Shown: piece by piece, positions 10,496 through 22,375 of the stretch
How positions within the stretch are numbered: the first letter of the stretch is position 1
Layout: each line of letters opens with the position of its first letter
Source of the DNA: Heloderma charlesbogerti
Taxonomy: Eukaryota; Chordata; Lepidosauria; Squamata; Helodermatidae
Assembly: GCA_026122225.1 (NCBI GenBank)
Contig: JANEZZ010002205.1
Span: 744,001-808,000 of the forward strand
Reading direction: 5' to 3'
Length of the DNA stretch: 64,000 nucleotides
Made by a program: the position numbers and the translations under genes
Notes under the pieces: generated by a model
Seen by the model: the letters and a program-made list of their open reading frames with translations, nothing else
Told to the model about the DNA's origin: nothing
Database searches by the model: none

Positions 10496-11057
10496 TTCCA
10501 CCAGATGGTGCTCAAGGTGGCCATGGAGACATCATGACTACTGCTTTATCCGCCATGAATTTGTCCTTTCACTGAATCATCATCATCATTTCTATACCGC
10601 CCCATAGCTGAAGCTTTCTGTGCAGTTTACAGAAATTAATGCGTCTTTCTGCTAAAGACATGGTAGGAAAAGAAAAAGTTCTGCCTTAGTTAATCACCGG
10701 TCGGAAGTCTGCCCCAGCAACTGCGCTACGTGAAATGCTAGGCAGTGCGCTCCGTGTCCGTGAGCATGTGTCGAGAGGCATGGTGCTTCAGTGACAGGAC
10801 AGGCAGCTGCTCCAGACTCACCAGCCTGAACTTCGGGAGGCCGCACGGGGACAGGGCTGAACTCTAAGTCCAGCAACTCACACTCCCAAAACATGGCTTG
10901 TTTGTTTATTTGCTGCCTTTCCAAACAGAGGGTTCCCCAAGGCAGCATGCAATCGATAGAAACACATTTTTAAAAACAAATATATAAAATGCTTTATACT
11001 AAACACAGCAGCCAGGGCTGGCTTGACATATCGCTGCCGGAGAGCAAGGCCGGTGTT
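10496..11057. other. Unassigned intergenic sequence with a short L2-like tail
   Basis: At 10575-10640 there is a short L2-like 3' end in antisense (TTTCTATACCGCCCCATAGC). The rest shows no recognisable gene or repeat boundary. Confidence 0.5.
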
Positions 11058-12060
11058 GAGGGTAGGCACGGTTGGGCACCTACCAAGGGCCCACACCCTG
11101 GCAGGGGAACACTGACACGAGACCCCTGGAGTTGCACCTCCATTTCACCACTGCAACCCGCTTGTTCCCCTGCCTCTCGCTCCGGCCCAGGCAACGGTGG
11201 TGGTGAGAAAGGAGGAGCAGGAGATCGCGCGGCCTCCTTACTCCCTGGCTCTCTGCCCGCCAAACAAGCAAGTGGTGACAATCAGGGGCAGCGTCGAGGG
11301 TAGGCCCAGTTGAGCACCTGCCATAGTGTCCACATCCCAGCATGGGGCCATTAACAAGAATGCCCTGGAGTTGCACCTCCATTTCACTACTGCAACTGCT
11401 TGTTCCCCTGCCTCTTGCTCCGGCCCAGGCAACGGTGGTGGTGAGAAAGGAGGAGCAGGAGATCGCGCAGCCTCCTTGCTCCCTGGCTCTCTGCCCGCCA
11501 AGCAAGCAAGCGGTGACAATCAGGGGCAGCGTCGAGGGTAGGCCCAGTTGGGCACCTGCCTAGGGTCCACATCCCAGCACGGGGCCATTAACAAGAATGC
11601 CCTGGAGTTGCACCTCCATTTCACCACTGCAACCCGCTTGTTCCCCTGCCTCTCGCTCCGGCCCAGGCAACGGTGGTGGTGAGAAAGAACGAGGAGCAGG
11701 AGATGCCGCGGCCTCCTTGCTCCCTGGCTCTCTGCCCGCCAAGCAAGCAAGTGGGAACTATCAGGGGCAGCGTCGAGGGTCGGCCCGGTTGGACCCACAT
11801 CCTAGCAGGAGACCATTAACAAGAATCCCCTAGAGTTGCACCTCACTTCACCACTGCAACCTGCTTGTTCCCATGCCTCTCCCTCCAGCCCAGGCAACGG
11901 TGGTGGTGAGGAGCCGACTCGTTCACTGGCTCTCTGCCTGTCAAGAAAGCAAGTGGTGGCAACGATGAGGAAGAGGGGCCAGAGCGGCTGCTGACAACAG
12001 CAGTAAGAAGGTAGACTCGCTGAGGGAGGGGGGCCTTGTCTTGCCCAAGGGTCCTCAAAA
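11058..12060. repeat. GC-rich tandem repeat, ~238-bp unit, four copies
   Basis: Units start at GAGGGT(A/C)GGC, positions 11058, 11296, 11534 and 11775, giving periods of 238, 238 and 241 bp. Each contains CTGGAGTTGCACCTCCATTT and CCAGGCAACGGTGGTGGTGA blocks. The fourth copy is shortened and diverges near 12060. The long ORFs here arise from repetition and GC content and have no recognisable domain. Confidence 0.85.
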
Positions 12061-12254
12061 ACCTGGAGCCAGCACTGCCTGAGAGGAGTGACAAGATTGT
12101 CCCCCAACACACAGACACACACACACACTCACACACAATTCCACCTGAGAAGCTGACTGGAGTGGCAGTTGGATCTTATTCAGCTCTGATGATCAGACAG
12201 CATCTTCCGCCTCACCTGAGGGGTGCAGGCTAGCTTAGGAGGTGTAGGCCGGGC

Positions 12255-12569
12255 TGCACGTGAACACGGTAATGCCCAGAAAGCTCAAAGGTATCACCAA
12301 AAGAAATTCAAAACTCTGCCTCAAGAAAGCGGAAGCCTTGCCACAGTTGAGGCTGTTGCCAGCTACCGAAGCAGTGCAGTAAACCCAAAAACCCTGAGGG
12401 AGAAAGAAAGAAGCTGTGCTGCAAGCCCTGCCAGTAGTGAGCCCTGCCTGTGAGAAAGTGTTGGAGAATTTCTCCTCTCCTAGAAGAACTTCGGTGAAAT
12501 GGTCCCCCCCAATTTCTCTGCCCACAAATAGGCTGGGGAATTTTGAGAGGCCCTTTGTGCACAGGTCTA
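12255..12569 (+). mobile_element. hAT-N1 fragment (right half)
   Basis: Matches the right half of 31244-31957 from the CCTCAAGAAAGCGGAAGCCT region through the paired GGAGAATTTCTCC blocks to a GTGCACAGGTCTA terminus. The left half is missing. Confidence 0.75.
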
Positions 12570-13329
12570 ATTCTAGCGAACTCTCTCTAGACGTTTAATA
12601 TAGCCGAGGACAGGCTAACAGGGAATAAACAAATGCAGCCTATAGCAAAAAGAGCAGAAGCCCACCAGTGGAGGGGCTCAGACATATTCCTTGGCACAAG
12701 AGTTGCGCGCATGCGCTTAAATTCATTGGCAAAATGCTGGGGTCAGCTCAAGTGCGTCATGTTTCCTGTAACTCGGGTATCCGCTCTGTTTGGGTCTTTG
12801 CTTTGATTCCAGCCCTCGTGCTGACAATGGAAGGCAAAGGGACGGCGGGTCAAGCGTCCCTTGAAGTGCTCTCCACCTGTGCAACGCCAGGAAAGGAACA
12901 GGTTAGCTCGGCTGGGTGAAAAGTTCACCCACAAGCCAAGCTGTCTGTCCCTCCTGCTTAATTTATCTGATATTTGGCTAACCTTGCTCTGAACTCGAGG
13001 CACCTCCCCTGAGCAGGCTCATGTCAGCCAAAGACGTCTGCCAAACCCTCCCTGATTTTCTGCCCGCCCTTTGACCTTTACGAAAGGCATGGGTGGGTAG
13101 GGAGGGAAGTGGATGTGAAGGAAGGAACAAGACGGATGGGATAAAAGTGTTTGGTGCCTGCAAAAGGGCCTTCCCCAACCTTGTGCCTCCCAGACGTGTT
13201 GGACTCCCCTCCCCATCATCCCCGTGCCTGGGGATGATGGGAGTTATGGTCTGACACATCTGGGGGGCGCTTGGTTGCAAAAGGCTAATGTGGGGCCCCT
13301 TTTGGCAAGACAAAGAATTAGGGTGGCCA
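12570..13329. other. Unassigned sequence with a palindromic MITE remnant
   Basis: At about 13170-13287 an imperfect inverted repeat (GACGTGTTGGACTCC on the left, GGTCTGACACATCTGG on the right) belongs to the foldback family better preserved at 44505 and 54927. The remainder, 12600-13160, was not recognised. Confidence 0.5.
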
Positions 13330-14640
13330 CTCACGCATCTCAAAAAACGGAAAGTTATCGCCAAAAGAGAGGACAGATAGTTGCCAATGTTGACTTCCAT
13401 AGGGGGATACACATTGAGAAATAATTACTAACAATTTAAGTAGCAATGCAATGTAACTCACCATAGTGGAGCAGGCTGTGGCCAGCTGACCTGTGTGCCT
13501 GCTCAATGGGCCGCCCAGGGGCAAAGGTTGATGGGTGTCGAGAATGACGGCCTGTTTTCCACCAGAAGATTAGGCCAGGCGGTCACTTGTGACACAACCA
13601 CCTGGAATTGTGTGTTATCTAGAGGCTCCTTGGCTCTCTGCTCAAGGCCAGGCACAGTCCCTGATAATTGGGGACTGACAACAGCTGGAGTTGGTGAGGA
13701 GTTCCAGCCTCTTGGAGGCCAGGGCAGTCCACCCGGGGGCTGAGCCGGTGACTGGCTGAAGGAAAACCTGCGCTGGGTGGCCAGGGCTGGGCTTTAAAAG
13801 ACAGCTAAGGTCGAGGCATGGGGTCTCCCTTCATCCTGGTGGTCCTGGACCTGCAAACGGCTGGTTGCTATCTGGGGAGATCCATGCTTAGGTATGTAAG
13901 GACAGGCCAGGTAGATTTATTATTTTGCTCGGGTGTGTGTTCATGAAGCTCTCTGTATATAGTTAAGTGATTTGACTTTGTACCCTCTTGTGTACTAACT
14001 TGTTCCTTCCATTCTTCCCTTTCCTTCTACCCTTTTGTTTTGATCTCAATAAACCGTTATCCAACCTTTAGCTGATGTGATCTCACTGCATAACCTCAGT
14101 GCTAATTTCAGTGCCTCTTGGCCTAGGAGGGTGGCTACTGGGTATTTTGGGGGACTAGAAGGCCAGGTTTGACCAGTCCTATTTTGGGAAGGGGATCCCA
14201 GGATCAGGCCCTGAGCGGTCCTACCCTGCAGGGAGGTTGGGGCTGGTCCAGGCAGTGGGATCCTCCTTCCTTCACAATGGGCAATTTCAAGACCCAGCTC
14301 TTCCTTCTTAGGTCTGGGCAGCCCTTCAAATAGAGGACACCTTCAGAGGACTGTTCTCTGAAAAACAGGACACATGGCTGCACTACATGTTATGTGCCAC
14401 CCTTCTACACTGATAATATATTGAGTCATCCAGGCATGATCTGCTAACAGTCTTACTCCCAGAAACGTTGAGCAAAATTGCTGCTTTTTAGGGTGGCCTT
14501 GGGTCCTCTTTTACGGAGGACGGTGGTCTGTTTGAAAGGCTGCCAGACAACCTTCTTCTGTTTGAAGGTGTCCTCTATATGAAGGGCTGCCCTGTTTTAA
14601 GATAAAAGTTTTAAAGATCAAGAACCACAGGAATCGTTGT
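13330..14640 (+). repeat. Dispersed repeat split by a solo LTR
   Basis: The flanks 13330-13535 and 14282-14640 together match the uninterrupted copy at 23495-23830. Shared landmarks are the GACCTGTGTG region before the junction and CAATTTCAAG and GCCCTTCAAA after it. The class of the host repeat is not clear. Confidence 0.6.
13536..14276 (+). mobile_element. Solo LTR with 5-bp target duplication (741 bp)
   Basis: It starts TGTCGAG and ends CTTCACA, with ATGGG immediately on both sides (13531-13535 and 14277-14281). It has a TATA-like GGGCTTTAAAAGAC near 13790 and a poly(A) signal AATAAA near 14047, in the expected order for U3-R-U5. No internal retroviral genes are present, so it is a solo LTR of an endogenous retrovirus or LTR retrotransposon. 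Confidence 0.75.
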
Positions 14641-14859
14641 CTATCTACAGTCGGCACCTGAATGGCAGCCTCAACAGGCAAGCAACACCGCTCACTTGGT
14701 TACACTCTTCTGCACTATGATGAGATGCACTGTACTTCTGTTTACATTATAGTAATTATTTTAAAATTTGCGCCTGTACATATAAATAAGCATATGCAGA
14801 TTTTATGTAAACCACTGTCCTCTTTTGCCCTCTTTTTTGGCGCTTCGTAAGTGGCCACT

Positions 14860-15445
14860 GTGCCTACACAGGCAAACTGGGGTGAAACGTCAGGCTCAGA
14901 GGCCTGGGCTTTTCTGCTGGGAGGGGGTAACTCTGAGAGGAGTAGTTTCATTTCTCCAGTAAAGTGTCAGTTTCGTTTCTTCACTTATGTTTCCTTTCTT
15001 CAGGTTTGAAGCAGTACTTTCAATTTTGAGGGAGGGGGGTATATAAATAGAGTGAGAGATCCAGGAAGAGCAGAGACAGCCAGAGCCTGAAGTGAGAGCA
15101 GAGTCTGAAGAGTGAGCAGGAAGAAGCAGCCTAGAAAAGTCTAAGTGCAGCTTGGGTTGCAAGGAGCTTGCGTTTTGCAACTTCTGTTTTCTTTTAATGA
15201 CTTTTGTATCACTCAGCTCTACTGAGTAAATACTTGTAGTTGTAATTTATTTGCTTTAAACCTACTAGTAAACTGTTCTGGTTAAACTCCAAGTGTCTGG
15301 TGTGCCAGTCACCCCACATCTACAGGCTAGATCCCACGTTACTGGGAAGGGGAAGTTTAAAAGAAGGAAGGTGGGACTCTTAAGGAGGCAAGAGATCCTT
15401 AAGGAGTTGCTCAGGGGCTCCAGGTCATAAATGGAACCTTGATAG
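14860..15445 (+). mobile_element. Solo-LTR-like element, family LTR-B, copy 1
   Basis: It aligns in inverted orientation with 37384-37965. Shared blocks are TCTGAGAGGAGTAGTTTC, TTTGAAGCAGTACTTTCA, CTACTAGTAAACTGTT and GATCCTTAAGGAGTTGCTCA. A TATA box (GGTATATAAATAG) lies at 15039-15051. Exact ends are uncertain by tens of bases. Confidence 0.65.
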
Positions 15446-16394
15446 CCACCCTACTGCTTTTCCTGACAAAATAGGAGATGGGCAGGCCTCTAGCCAGATA
15501 CGTTGCTTCTTTGCTTCCTTACTGCTACAGTTGCCAGCTCTCCTGGGTTTCAGACCCAGAACAGGCGATGGACCATGGGTGCTTGCCTTGCGAGTTAGTG
15601 TGGGGGGGGGGGGGCTTGGCAGGAGAAGGGGTGAAGCCTACTCTTGCATGGCAGAAGCAAGCGGGAGCAGCAGGTCAGGGCACAGAAATATGGTGGGTCA
15701 TAAGTGGAACCTGCTGCAGGGGAAATGTGGAGCCAATAGCAAAAGCTCAAGTCAAATGGCACTATTTACATGCGATTCCTTAGTGTACTCTAAGTATGAC
15801 TAAATCTGGATCCAGCACACTGTCTTCGTGAGCAGCTGGGCTAAATTCTGCCTTCACAGCTTTTCCTTATATCTTCGTGAGTAAAAGGAACTGGAGACTC
15901 ACTTTAAAAACAAAACCTACCTTGGAAAATCCAGGGAAGAGGAGTGAGGGCATAAATGCTTGTGACTACATCTCTGGAGACAGGGGACCTTTTGATTTGG
16001 AGGATCATATTGACCAATTTAGAACGGACATTGGCCAGGTATTCTTCAGCACATATTGGCCTCCCATCTCCCCCCAGCCCCTAAACACTGCAATCTCTAG
16101 GTGCTGTCACACAGACATTAATATTCTCTCTGTCACACACACACACACACACACCCTAGACTTACCAAGAAATTCTAGGCCAAGTTCATAGTTCTTGCTC
16201 AAGGCAAGGAACAGTTTGCCGGAATTTTGAGAAGAGACAAAAGAATGTCGACCGCGCAAGGAACATTTCTCGAGGACTGGGGGAACATTGCCATATCTTT
16301 AACGCTGTCTTTCCCACTCTTTCCATCACACACAAAAAGTGCTTTGTAGCATCCCAATCATATTTGCTGCTTTGAGAAAGAGGCCATAAACTAA
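15446..16394. other. Unassigned intergenic sequence
   Basis: It contains a G homopolymer at about 15602-15614 and an (AC)n tract at 16136-16154. No exon or repeat family was recognised. Confidence 0.5.
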
Positions 16395-17760
16395 TTTCCA
16401 AATCCAAATCAAGTTTATTAGGCAGCCGGTTACAGCCTATTGCCAAACAGGAAATGTACAGCCAAACAAATCAAACATTTACAACACATAGATCATACAG
16501 AAGAGGCAAAGTCTTTAGATCAAAAAATTAGCCTCATAGGTTTGCATGAGTTGGGAGGTTCCCACTGCAAATTTGGCTGTATTAAACATAACAGACTTAA
16601 CTGTGCTAGACAGCAAATATCTGATTTTATCCATATCACTATAAGTGACTACTGGCTCTAAACTTTTTTCAGGTATTTTTCCCTTGGGTATCATATAATT
16701 TCAGTATAACATATAATGTATGGTATCCTCAACCATCTGGTATCCACAGATACAGAAGCATTGTTCTCTGGGGAGTTCCTTGTATCACTCACCCTTCCGA
16801 AAAGTTGGTTTTCATTGTCTGAAAATGCAGAACTATAAAAGCCTCAGGGAGGAAGGGTGAAGTAAGCTTGGATAAATATTTCTCTTCTCCATGCTAGATT
16901 TTTAGAATCGGAAAGCTATTAGATAATCTAGATGCCCCAATTGCTTCAAAATCCACACTAGCAAATAATTCCTTAAAAGTGTTTGAGGGGATGTATGCAC
17001 CAAGGAACACCTGTATGTGAATTATTCTAAGACCAAAGCAGTGGTTTTCGGTAGTCGCTCCCCAAAACACAAATGCATACTGGACAGCACCAACTTGAAC
17101 AGACTAATAAATTTAGGGCACAGTCCTATGCATGTTTAGATAGAGAAAAGGCCTACAACTCCCAGAATTCCACAGCTAGCATGGCATAGTCATTGGTTGC
17201 CCAGTATATTAAAAGCTCGAGCAACTATGCACTCACTTGTAAAATTGACCAGAGTTAAAGGTGGAAATCTAGTTGTACTGGACTTAAGAGTCCTAGTTGC
17301 AAAGGTTATTCCAATCCTCACATGACATTTGGGGCTGAGATTTGGGGCACCTTAGAACCAGATCTTCCGAAGTCGATACAGGATAAATTCATGTCGATCC
17401 TACTGTGCCTATTGCCCGGCACTCCCGCCATTTATATTCCAGCAGAAGCAGACCTAAAGCTGATATTATACTTCATTCTCCTTTTATTTTGTAAAACTGA
17501 AAGGCTTGGTAAATGAACTGGTGAAACAATGTGTAGCAGAGCAGATACGTTTAGCCTCCAAAAACGGTTGGATAAATAGCTGTGAATTAATTCAGATGAA
17601 ATTTCGCTTCGACCCTTCGGTGCTTACAGCTGCCGATATACGGTCTAGCCAGGAAATCATTAAAGAGCGGCTTCAGGAATTATTTTCTAGTCTGGACCTT
17701 TGAAGATAGAGCCCTAAGAAGGGCCCCCAAAGCAATAAAATCAATTAAAATATAGTCAAA
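16395..17760. mobile_element. Non-LTR LINE fragments, class uncertain
   Basis: At 17290-17510 the + strand reads in pieces like the post-RT region of a LINE ORF2 (TFGAEIWGTLEPDLPKSIQD), and 17506-17703 continues with an open frame ending KERLQELFSSLDL. At 16400-16470 an antisense AT-rich LINE-like 3' end is visible. The style resembles R4- or Tx1-type lizard LINEs, which is inference. Confidence 0.45.
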
Positions 17761-19437
17761 CCAATTAAAATGCGATCAGACCAAGAGCAGAAAGAAACAG
17801 GCACAGTTTAATAAGCTAGGACTAAGTTTAGCTGGATTGAGGCCCAAATCTTCTACGGATTAGCCTCCGTAAAGTAGCTGCCATTCAGCCTCCATTTCGA
17901 AGCCTGCGTGGTCAAAATTGACCATCGGTGGTCAAATTCACAGCATTTTGGTGAGACCGAACTACACAAGGATATGTTGTGACCTTGCTTGTACCTCTGG
18001 ATATTGAGGGCTGCATATCTGAGTAAATGATGTTGATCTTGGGTATATGTTTGGAATTGCTAGCATGTGGAATGTATTATGACATTTCGAAGGAATTTGC
18101 AGTCATTGTTCCACTTGAAATAGAAAGGTTATAAAACATAATGGCCCCATGACAAGGAGCCTATATGAAACACTTGCAAGATTTACAGACTCCTTAAGAA
18201 TGCAGGGGCTTTCGCATCACCAGCCGACGACCAAGAAAACCTTTAGCTTGGCGGCTGCTATAGTTTCAGGGCTTTTCTTTCCTCTGATCTTGCCAAGAGG
18301 TGACATGATTACCACAGCATCTCTGAAGAAAAGCACAGTAACACGCCTGCGTTTTCCTTCCAATATTTATTGTCTTTCATATAACCACAAATCTGCGATT
18401 CTCATCACCACCACCACAAACTGGAGCAGCCTGTTGCAAGACATTTCAACTCACCTTCACATAGTCTCTTGGATTTGCAGTTGCTTCCAATAGACCAAAG
18501 AAAAGACAATGACTTGCTTGACAAAAGGGAGCTTTTCTGGATGTATAGACTGAGAATTCTTCGTCCCAATGGCCTTAATCTGGAGGACAATTTGTAAGCA
18601 TTACACCAATCCTACCTCTGTTTTTCCTCCTAGGGAACTTTCATCTCCAGGCATTCTGAACTGCCACTCCTGATATCCATTTAACAGTGGAGCTACTGTT
18701 CAGGCGGAAGCTGAAATGTTTAGCTTAAATATATATTTTTGAATACTCTGTTGTTAATCTATCTGTCTTACACACACACACACACACAGATTGTGCAGAT
18801 TTAAAAACCAGAAGAGAATTCCAATGGAGTAGCTTACTTTCTCAGAGCAAGCTCAGCAAAAATAAAGAAAGAAATACAAATCACAGCACAAACTGTCTGT
18901 GGTGGAAGAAAGGCAAGCAGGTGCTTTGCTGAAAGCTTGAAGCAAGCATTTCTGTGCCAAGCCAGCCCAGCAATCCACCAGAAGCCTATGCACCAGCTCT
19001 CTCCATTTAGCCGGAACGCTCTCTAAATTCTGACATTTCTCCCTGTTTTGTCACTCTTCTTTGCCCTTTTGGGATGACTTGTTAAAAGAAACTTGGTTAG
19101 TGTCGATTGCTAGAGCTCTGTTTGAAGGTTCAGCTCTCCCACCAAGATCTCCAGCCATTAAATCTTGGTGCTGCTGGTGGAGGTAAATGCACGCAGATGG
19201 ACTCCAAAGCACCACCATACATGACCGGCCATTTTGCGTGCTGCTGAGACTCCTTCTGAACTGGCGTTAAGCCAGGGCTGAACCGCAAGGACTATTTGTT
19301 TCTGTGCCCTATCTGGGGAGCAGAGAAATGGGTTGTCCGTTTCAGCTGTTTGGGGTAGGCAGGGGATAATGTCCTGAAATATTTGTGTGTGGGGCAGTCA
19401 CTTTTTGACTTGCTTCTGTTCTTTTTTGTAGAGAAAC
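17761..19437. other. Unassigned intergenic sequence
   Basis: It contains an (AC)n tract at 18770-18789. Otherwise it looks unique or too decayed to classify, and no splice-flanked exon with recognisable protein similarity was found. Confidence 0.45.
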
Positions 19438-19660
19438 TGAAACATCAGGAAAAATTTCCTGACTGTTAGAGCAATACGACAATGGAGCCAATTCCCTAGA
19501 GAGGCAGTGGGCTGTCCCACACTGGAGGCGTTCAAGACGAGGCTGGACAGCCATCTGTTAGGGATGCTCTGACTTGGATTCCTGCACTGAGCAGGGGGTT
19601 GGACTCAATGGCCTTGTAGGCCCCTTCCAACCCTACGATTCTATGATTCTGTGTGATTCT
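19438..19660 (+). mobile_element. CR1-type LINE 3' end
   Basis: Reads AACATCAGGAAAAATTTCCT, then GGCTGGACAGCCATC, GGGATGCTCTGACTTGGATT and the terminus GGGGGTTGGACTCAATGGCC with TTCTATGATTC repeats. It is 5' truncated. Confidence 0.9.
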
Positions 19661-19763
19661 GTGAGAGCTCCTTGCAGGGGTTGGAGGCCTTCTGCCAGCT
19701 ACCACCACCCTTCTTGGAGAAAGCGATGTCTTAGCACCAAAGACCTCACCTTCTGGGCGAACA

Positions 19764-20095
19764 GTGTATTACGGATAAAATAAGTTTAGAAATGTGCGTG
19801 CATGCAGACATTGTGAGAAAATGTTCAAAAACACTTATTTAAATGCATATTTAGTTATGAATTTTCATGGAGCTTATTTAAAATCGGGGTGTGATTATCC
19901 TTCCGATTTTGCACTTCTCCAAATTTCATGATGCGGTTCTCGGCTCAAGAACGTACCAGAGTGCATTGAAAAATGTGTATTAAGGATAAAATAATTCTAG
20001 AAACATGCATGCAGATGTTGCAAGAAAACGTTCAGAACTACTTATTTAAATGTGTATTTAGTTATGAATTTTCACAGAGATCTTTCAAAATCAGA
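19764..20095. repeat. Tandem duplication, 211-bp period
   Basis: GTGTATTACGGATAAAATAA at 19764 recurs as GTGTATTAAGGATAAAATAA at 19975, followed in both copies by CTTATTTAAATG and TTTAGTTATGAATTTTCA. The second copy is shorter. This may be two units of a larger dispersed repeat. Confidence 0.75.
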
Positions 20096-20649
20096 GATTA
20101 ATGCAAAGAGGAGACAGAACGGACACAGGATGGAACATCTGCAAAATGGAACATTAGCTGGAAATAGATTAATCCAGCTATGCCCCAAAGCAGCGTACTG
20201 TTCTATATAACAGTTGCTGGAAAGGAAAATAGGATTTCTGGGAGGCAACGGATTGTTTCCCACAGTGGCCAAAGTCCTGGACTAGACAAGACTTCTTTGG
20301 TCTGATCTAACAGGAGCTCTTCTGGTGTCGTTCTTAGTGCATCACTGTATTTTCTTCGTTCAGTACCGAGGGGGTCTCCCTCAGCCTCCCCCCCTCCCCG
20401 CCAAGCTGGCCACTAGAGCTTTTGTTTCCCAGTCGGCAAGACCAGAGGCAAAGCAGCCTGGACCATCATCTATTCCTAGTGGCTAATGCAGAAATTGCAG
20501 TGCATACTGGAGTGAGGGGAGGCCATAGATGTGAATGCCGTAACAGGGGATCGAAGAACTTACGTTGAGGTCTGCGTTCTCTCCCAGTACTGAGCCACAT
20601 TAGGAAAAACTTCCATAGCACATGTGTGTTTCAATGTTTATTTTCCATG

Positions 20650-20720
20650 CTTAGAATCATAGAGCTGGGAGGGAACTTCGAGGTCATCTAGTCAACCCTC
20701 TGCTCGATACCGGATCTACA
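20650..20720 (-). mobile_element. Short CR1-like 3' terminus
   Basis: Antisense of a GGTTGACTAGATGACCTCGA type end with a variant body, so it is a CR1 subfamily different from the 19.4-kb copy. Confidence 0.6.
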
Positions 20721-20817
20721 ATGCAGATGCAATTACGGTATCCCACTGCACACACCTGTATTCCAGCGTATACAGATCCTTCCTTTTATGTGCTCAGCCC
20801 AGTCTCTAAGCCAAGGA

Positions 20818-20859
20818 TGCTTGCTTGCTTGCTTGCTTGCTCTCTCTCTCTCTCTCTCT
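20818..20859. repeat. (GCTT)n(CT)n microsatellite
   Basis: Six GCTT units pass directly into about ten CT dinucleotides. Confidence 0.95.
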
Positions 20860-20863
20860 ATCC

Positions 20864-21125
20864 CCATGCGAATGAGTGGAGCAATTTCTTCATTCATTTG
20901 CATGGGGTGAGGAGATGCTGCTCTCCTGAAAATTGGTTGGAGTGGGGGACAAACCTATCCCCCACCAAGGACCCTGTTGCTCCAAGGTTCCTTTGTGTGT
21001 GTGTGGGGGGGGTGTCTTTACCCCCCTCCAGCTGTGTTTTTGTTGTTGTTTGTTTTTAAGGGCAGTCTTTTTCCTCCCGATACAAGTGAATGGAGAAATC
21101 ACTCCATTCATTTGCAGAGGGGGGA
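20864..21125. repeat. Pair of related short hairpins
   Basis: A hairpin at 20864-20909 (CCCCATGCGAATGA with TCATTTGCATGGGG) is echoed at 21077-21122 (AAGTGAATGGAG with CTCCATTCATTTGC). The region between is C- and G-rich with a GT run. It may be a decayed foldback element. Confidence 0.45.
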
Positions 21126-21239
21126 AATAGCTTGCTGAGTGCCTCAGCCTGTCCTTGCAGGTACAGAGGTGCCTGTGGGCTCCATGTTGCCCCCCGCCCC
21201 AGGTGTAGACAATATTGGCTATAAGGCAGCTTCCTTTGT

Positions 21240-21390
21240 TCGTTAGGTGCTCAGTGGTGGAGCATTTGCTTTGCCTGAAGAAGCTCCTAGGTTCAGTCCC
21301 CAGCATCTCACGGTAGGGCTGGGGAAAAACCCTTCTGAAACCACGGAGGGCTACTACTCTGAGGCTGGCTGCCACCCGAGATACATTTGT
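21240..21390 (+). mobile_element. tRNA-derived SINE, 5' part
   Basis: An A-box-like GTGCTCAGTGGTGGAGCATT and a B-box-like AGGTTCAGTCCCCAGC are followed by the SINE body GGGAAAAACCCTTCTGAAACC. The usual CTTCCTATG tail is missing. Confidence 0.7.
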
Positions 21391-21485
21391 GACCATAGTA
21401 GGTCTGTAAAATTATGTAAACCCATTCTGTTATCTTTTTGGGGTGTGGCGGAAGGGAAGGTCGAGGGGAAGTAGTAGAAAATATC

Positions 21486-22035
21486 TGTCAGGATTGATTC
21501 TGAGCGTATGGAGATAGCTCACAGTTCAGATTCAGAAGGGGAACAGCCAGAACCGGGGGAGGCATCTTCCCCAGCCAGTTCAGATATGGTTAGCCGTGCT
21601 TCTCAGGAGGCTAGCACCCAGATGGCTGGGCCTGAAGCCCCCCATCCTCCACGAGAATCCAGGAGGAGGAGGAGAGCGTGGGGTGTGACCTGAGGGATGC
21701 TAGACTGCGGCACAGAGCAAAGCGGAAAAAGTTAGAGGTGGGCTCAGACGGTCAACCTGGTTGGCAATGCGTGAGGGTCGACGTAGGGGAGCAACACTGG
21801 AAGGAAGGGGGTTCCCTCCCTACATTATTCTAGCCAGCAAGTCCCTGTTCAGACCGCTGGGCAACATCCATCGTAGCTCCCATTTGGATCCCCTGCTGTT
21901 ATTTCTTTGTAGCTGGGGAGTCTTTGGGGATTTGCATCTGTAACGAACCTGTTGATAGTGAATGAAAAGCGTGAGACTGAAGCCTCTCTTCTTGTGCATA
22001 TGCAGGAGGAAGGTGGGGGCCAAGGGAACGTGACA
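21486..22035 (+). mobile_element. Probable solo LTR (550 bp)
   Basis: Bounded by TGTCAGGATTG and AACGTGACA, i.e. TGTCA/TGACA inverted ends typical of LTRs. The text after the start (GATTCTGAG, TCAGATTCAGAAGGGGAAC) resembles lizard Gypsy-type LTRs as I remember them. No clear target duplication was found (ATATC against GCATC). The short ORF at 21508-21693 is an LTR by-product. Confidence 0.5.
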
Positions 22036-22048
22036 GCATCTCTCCCAC

Positions 22049-22096
22049 GCACGGTTCAGTCCGGCACGGTTCAGTCCGGCACGGTTCAGTCCGGCA
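22049..22096. repeat. 15-bp tandem repeat, three copies
   Basis: CACGGTTCAGTCCGG is repeated three times in a row without change. Confidence 0.95.
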
Positions 22097-22375
22097 CTTT
22101 TAAATAGTTCCTCACATCTTGACCCTCTCTCTTCCTCCAGCCAGGAAGCTCAAGGTAGTGTTCATGGCTCCTCCCCATTTTACCCTCAGAGCAACCCTTT
22201 GAGGTAGAGTAGGCCGAGACAGTGCCTAGAATCAGCCCGTAAGGCAGCCTTGCTCAGCTCAGCTATGCAAGTTGGGGATTATGGGCATTGCAGTCCAACA
22301 CATCAGGAAGGCACAAAGTTGGGGCAGGCTGCAGTAAGGTTTGTGGCAATTTATACCTGGGTCTTCCTCATCTAA

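Noticed and set aside
10994..11833. Overlapping GC-rich ORFs with proline/glycine-rich products
   Set aside because: They come from the 238-bp tandem repeat on both strands, with no recognisable domain; repetition explains them fully.
21508..21693. 61-residue acidic ORF
   Set aside because: It lies wholly inside the probable solo LTR at 21486-22035 and matches nothing recognisable as a host protein.
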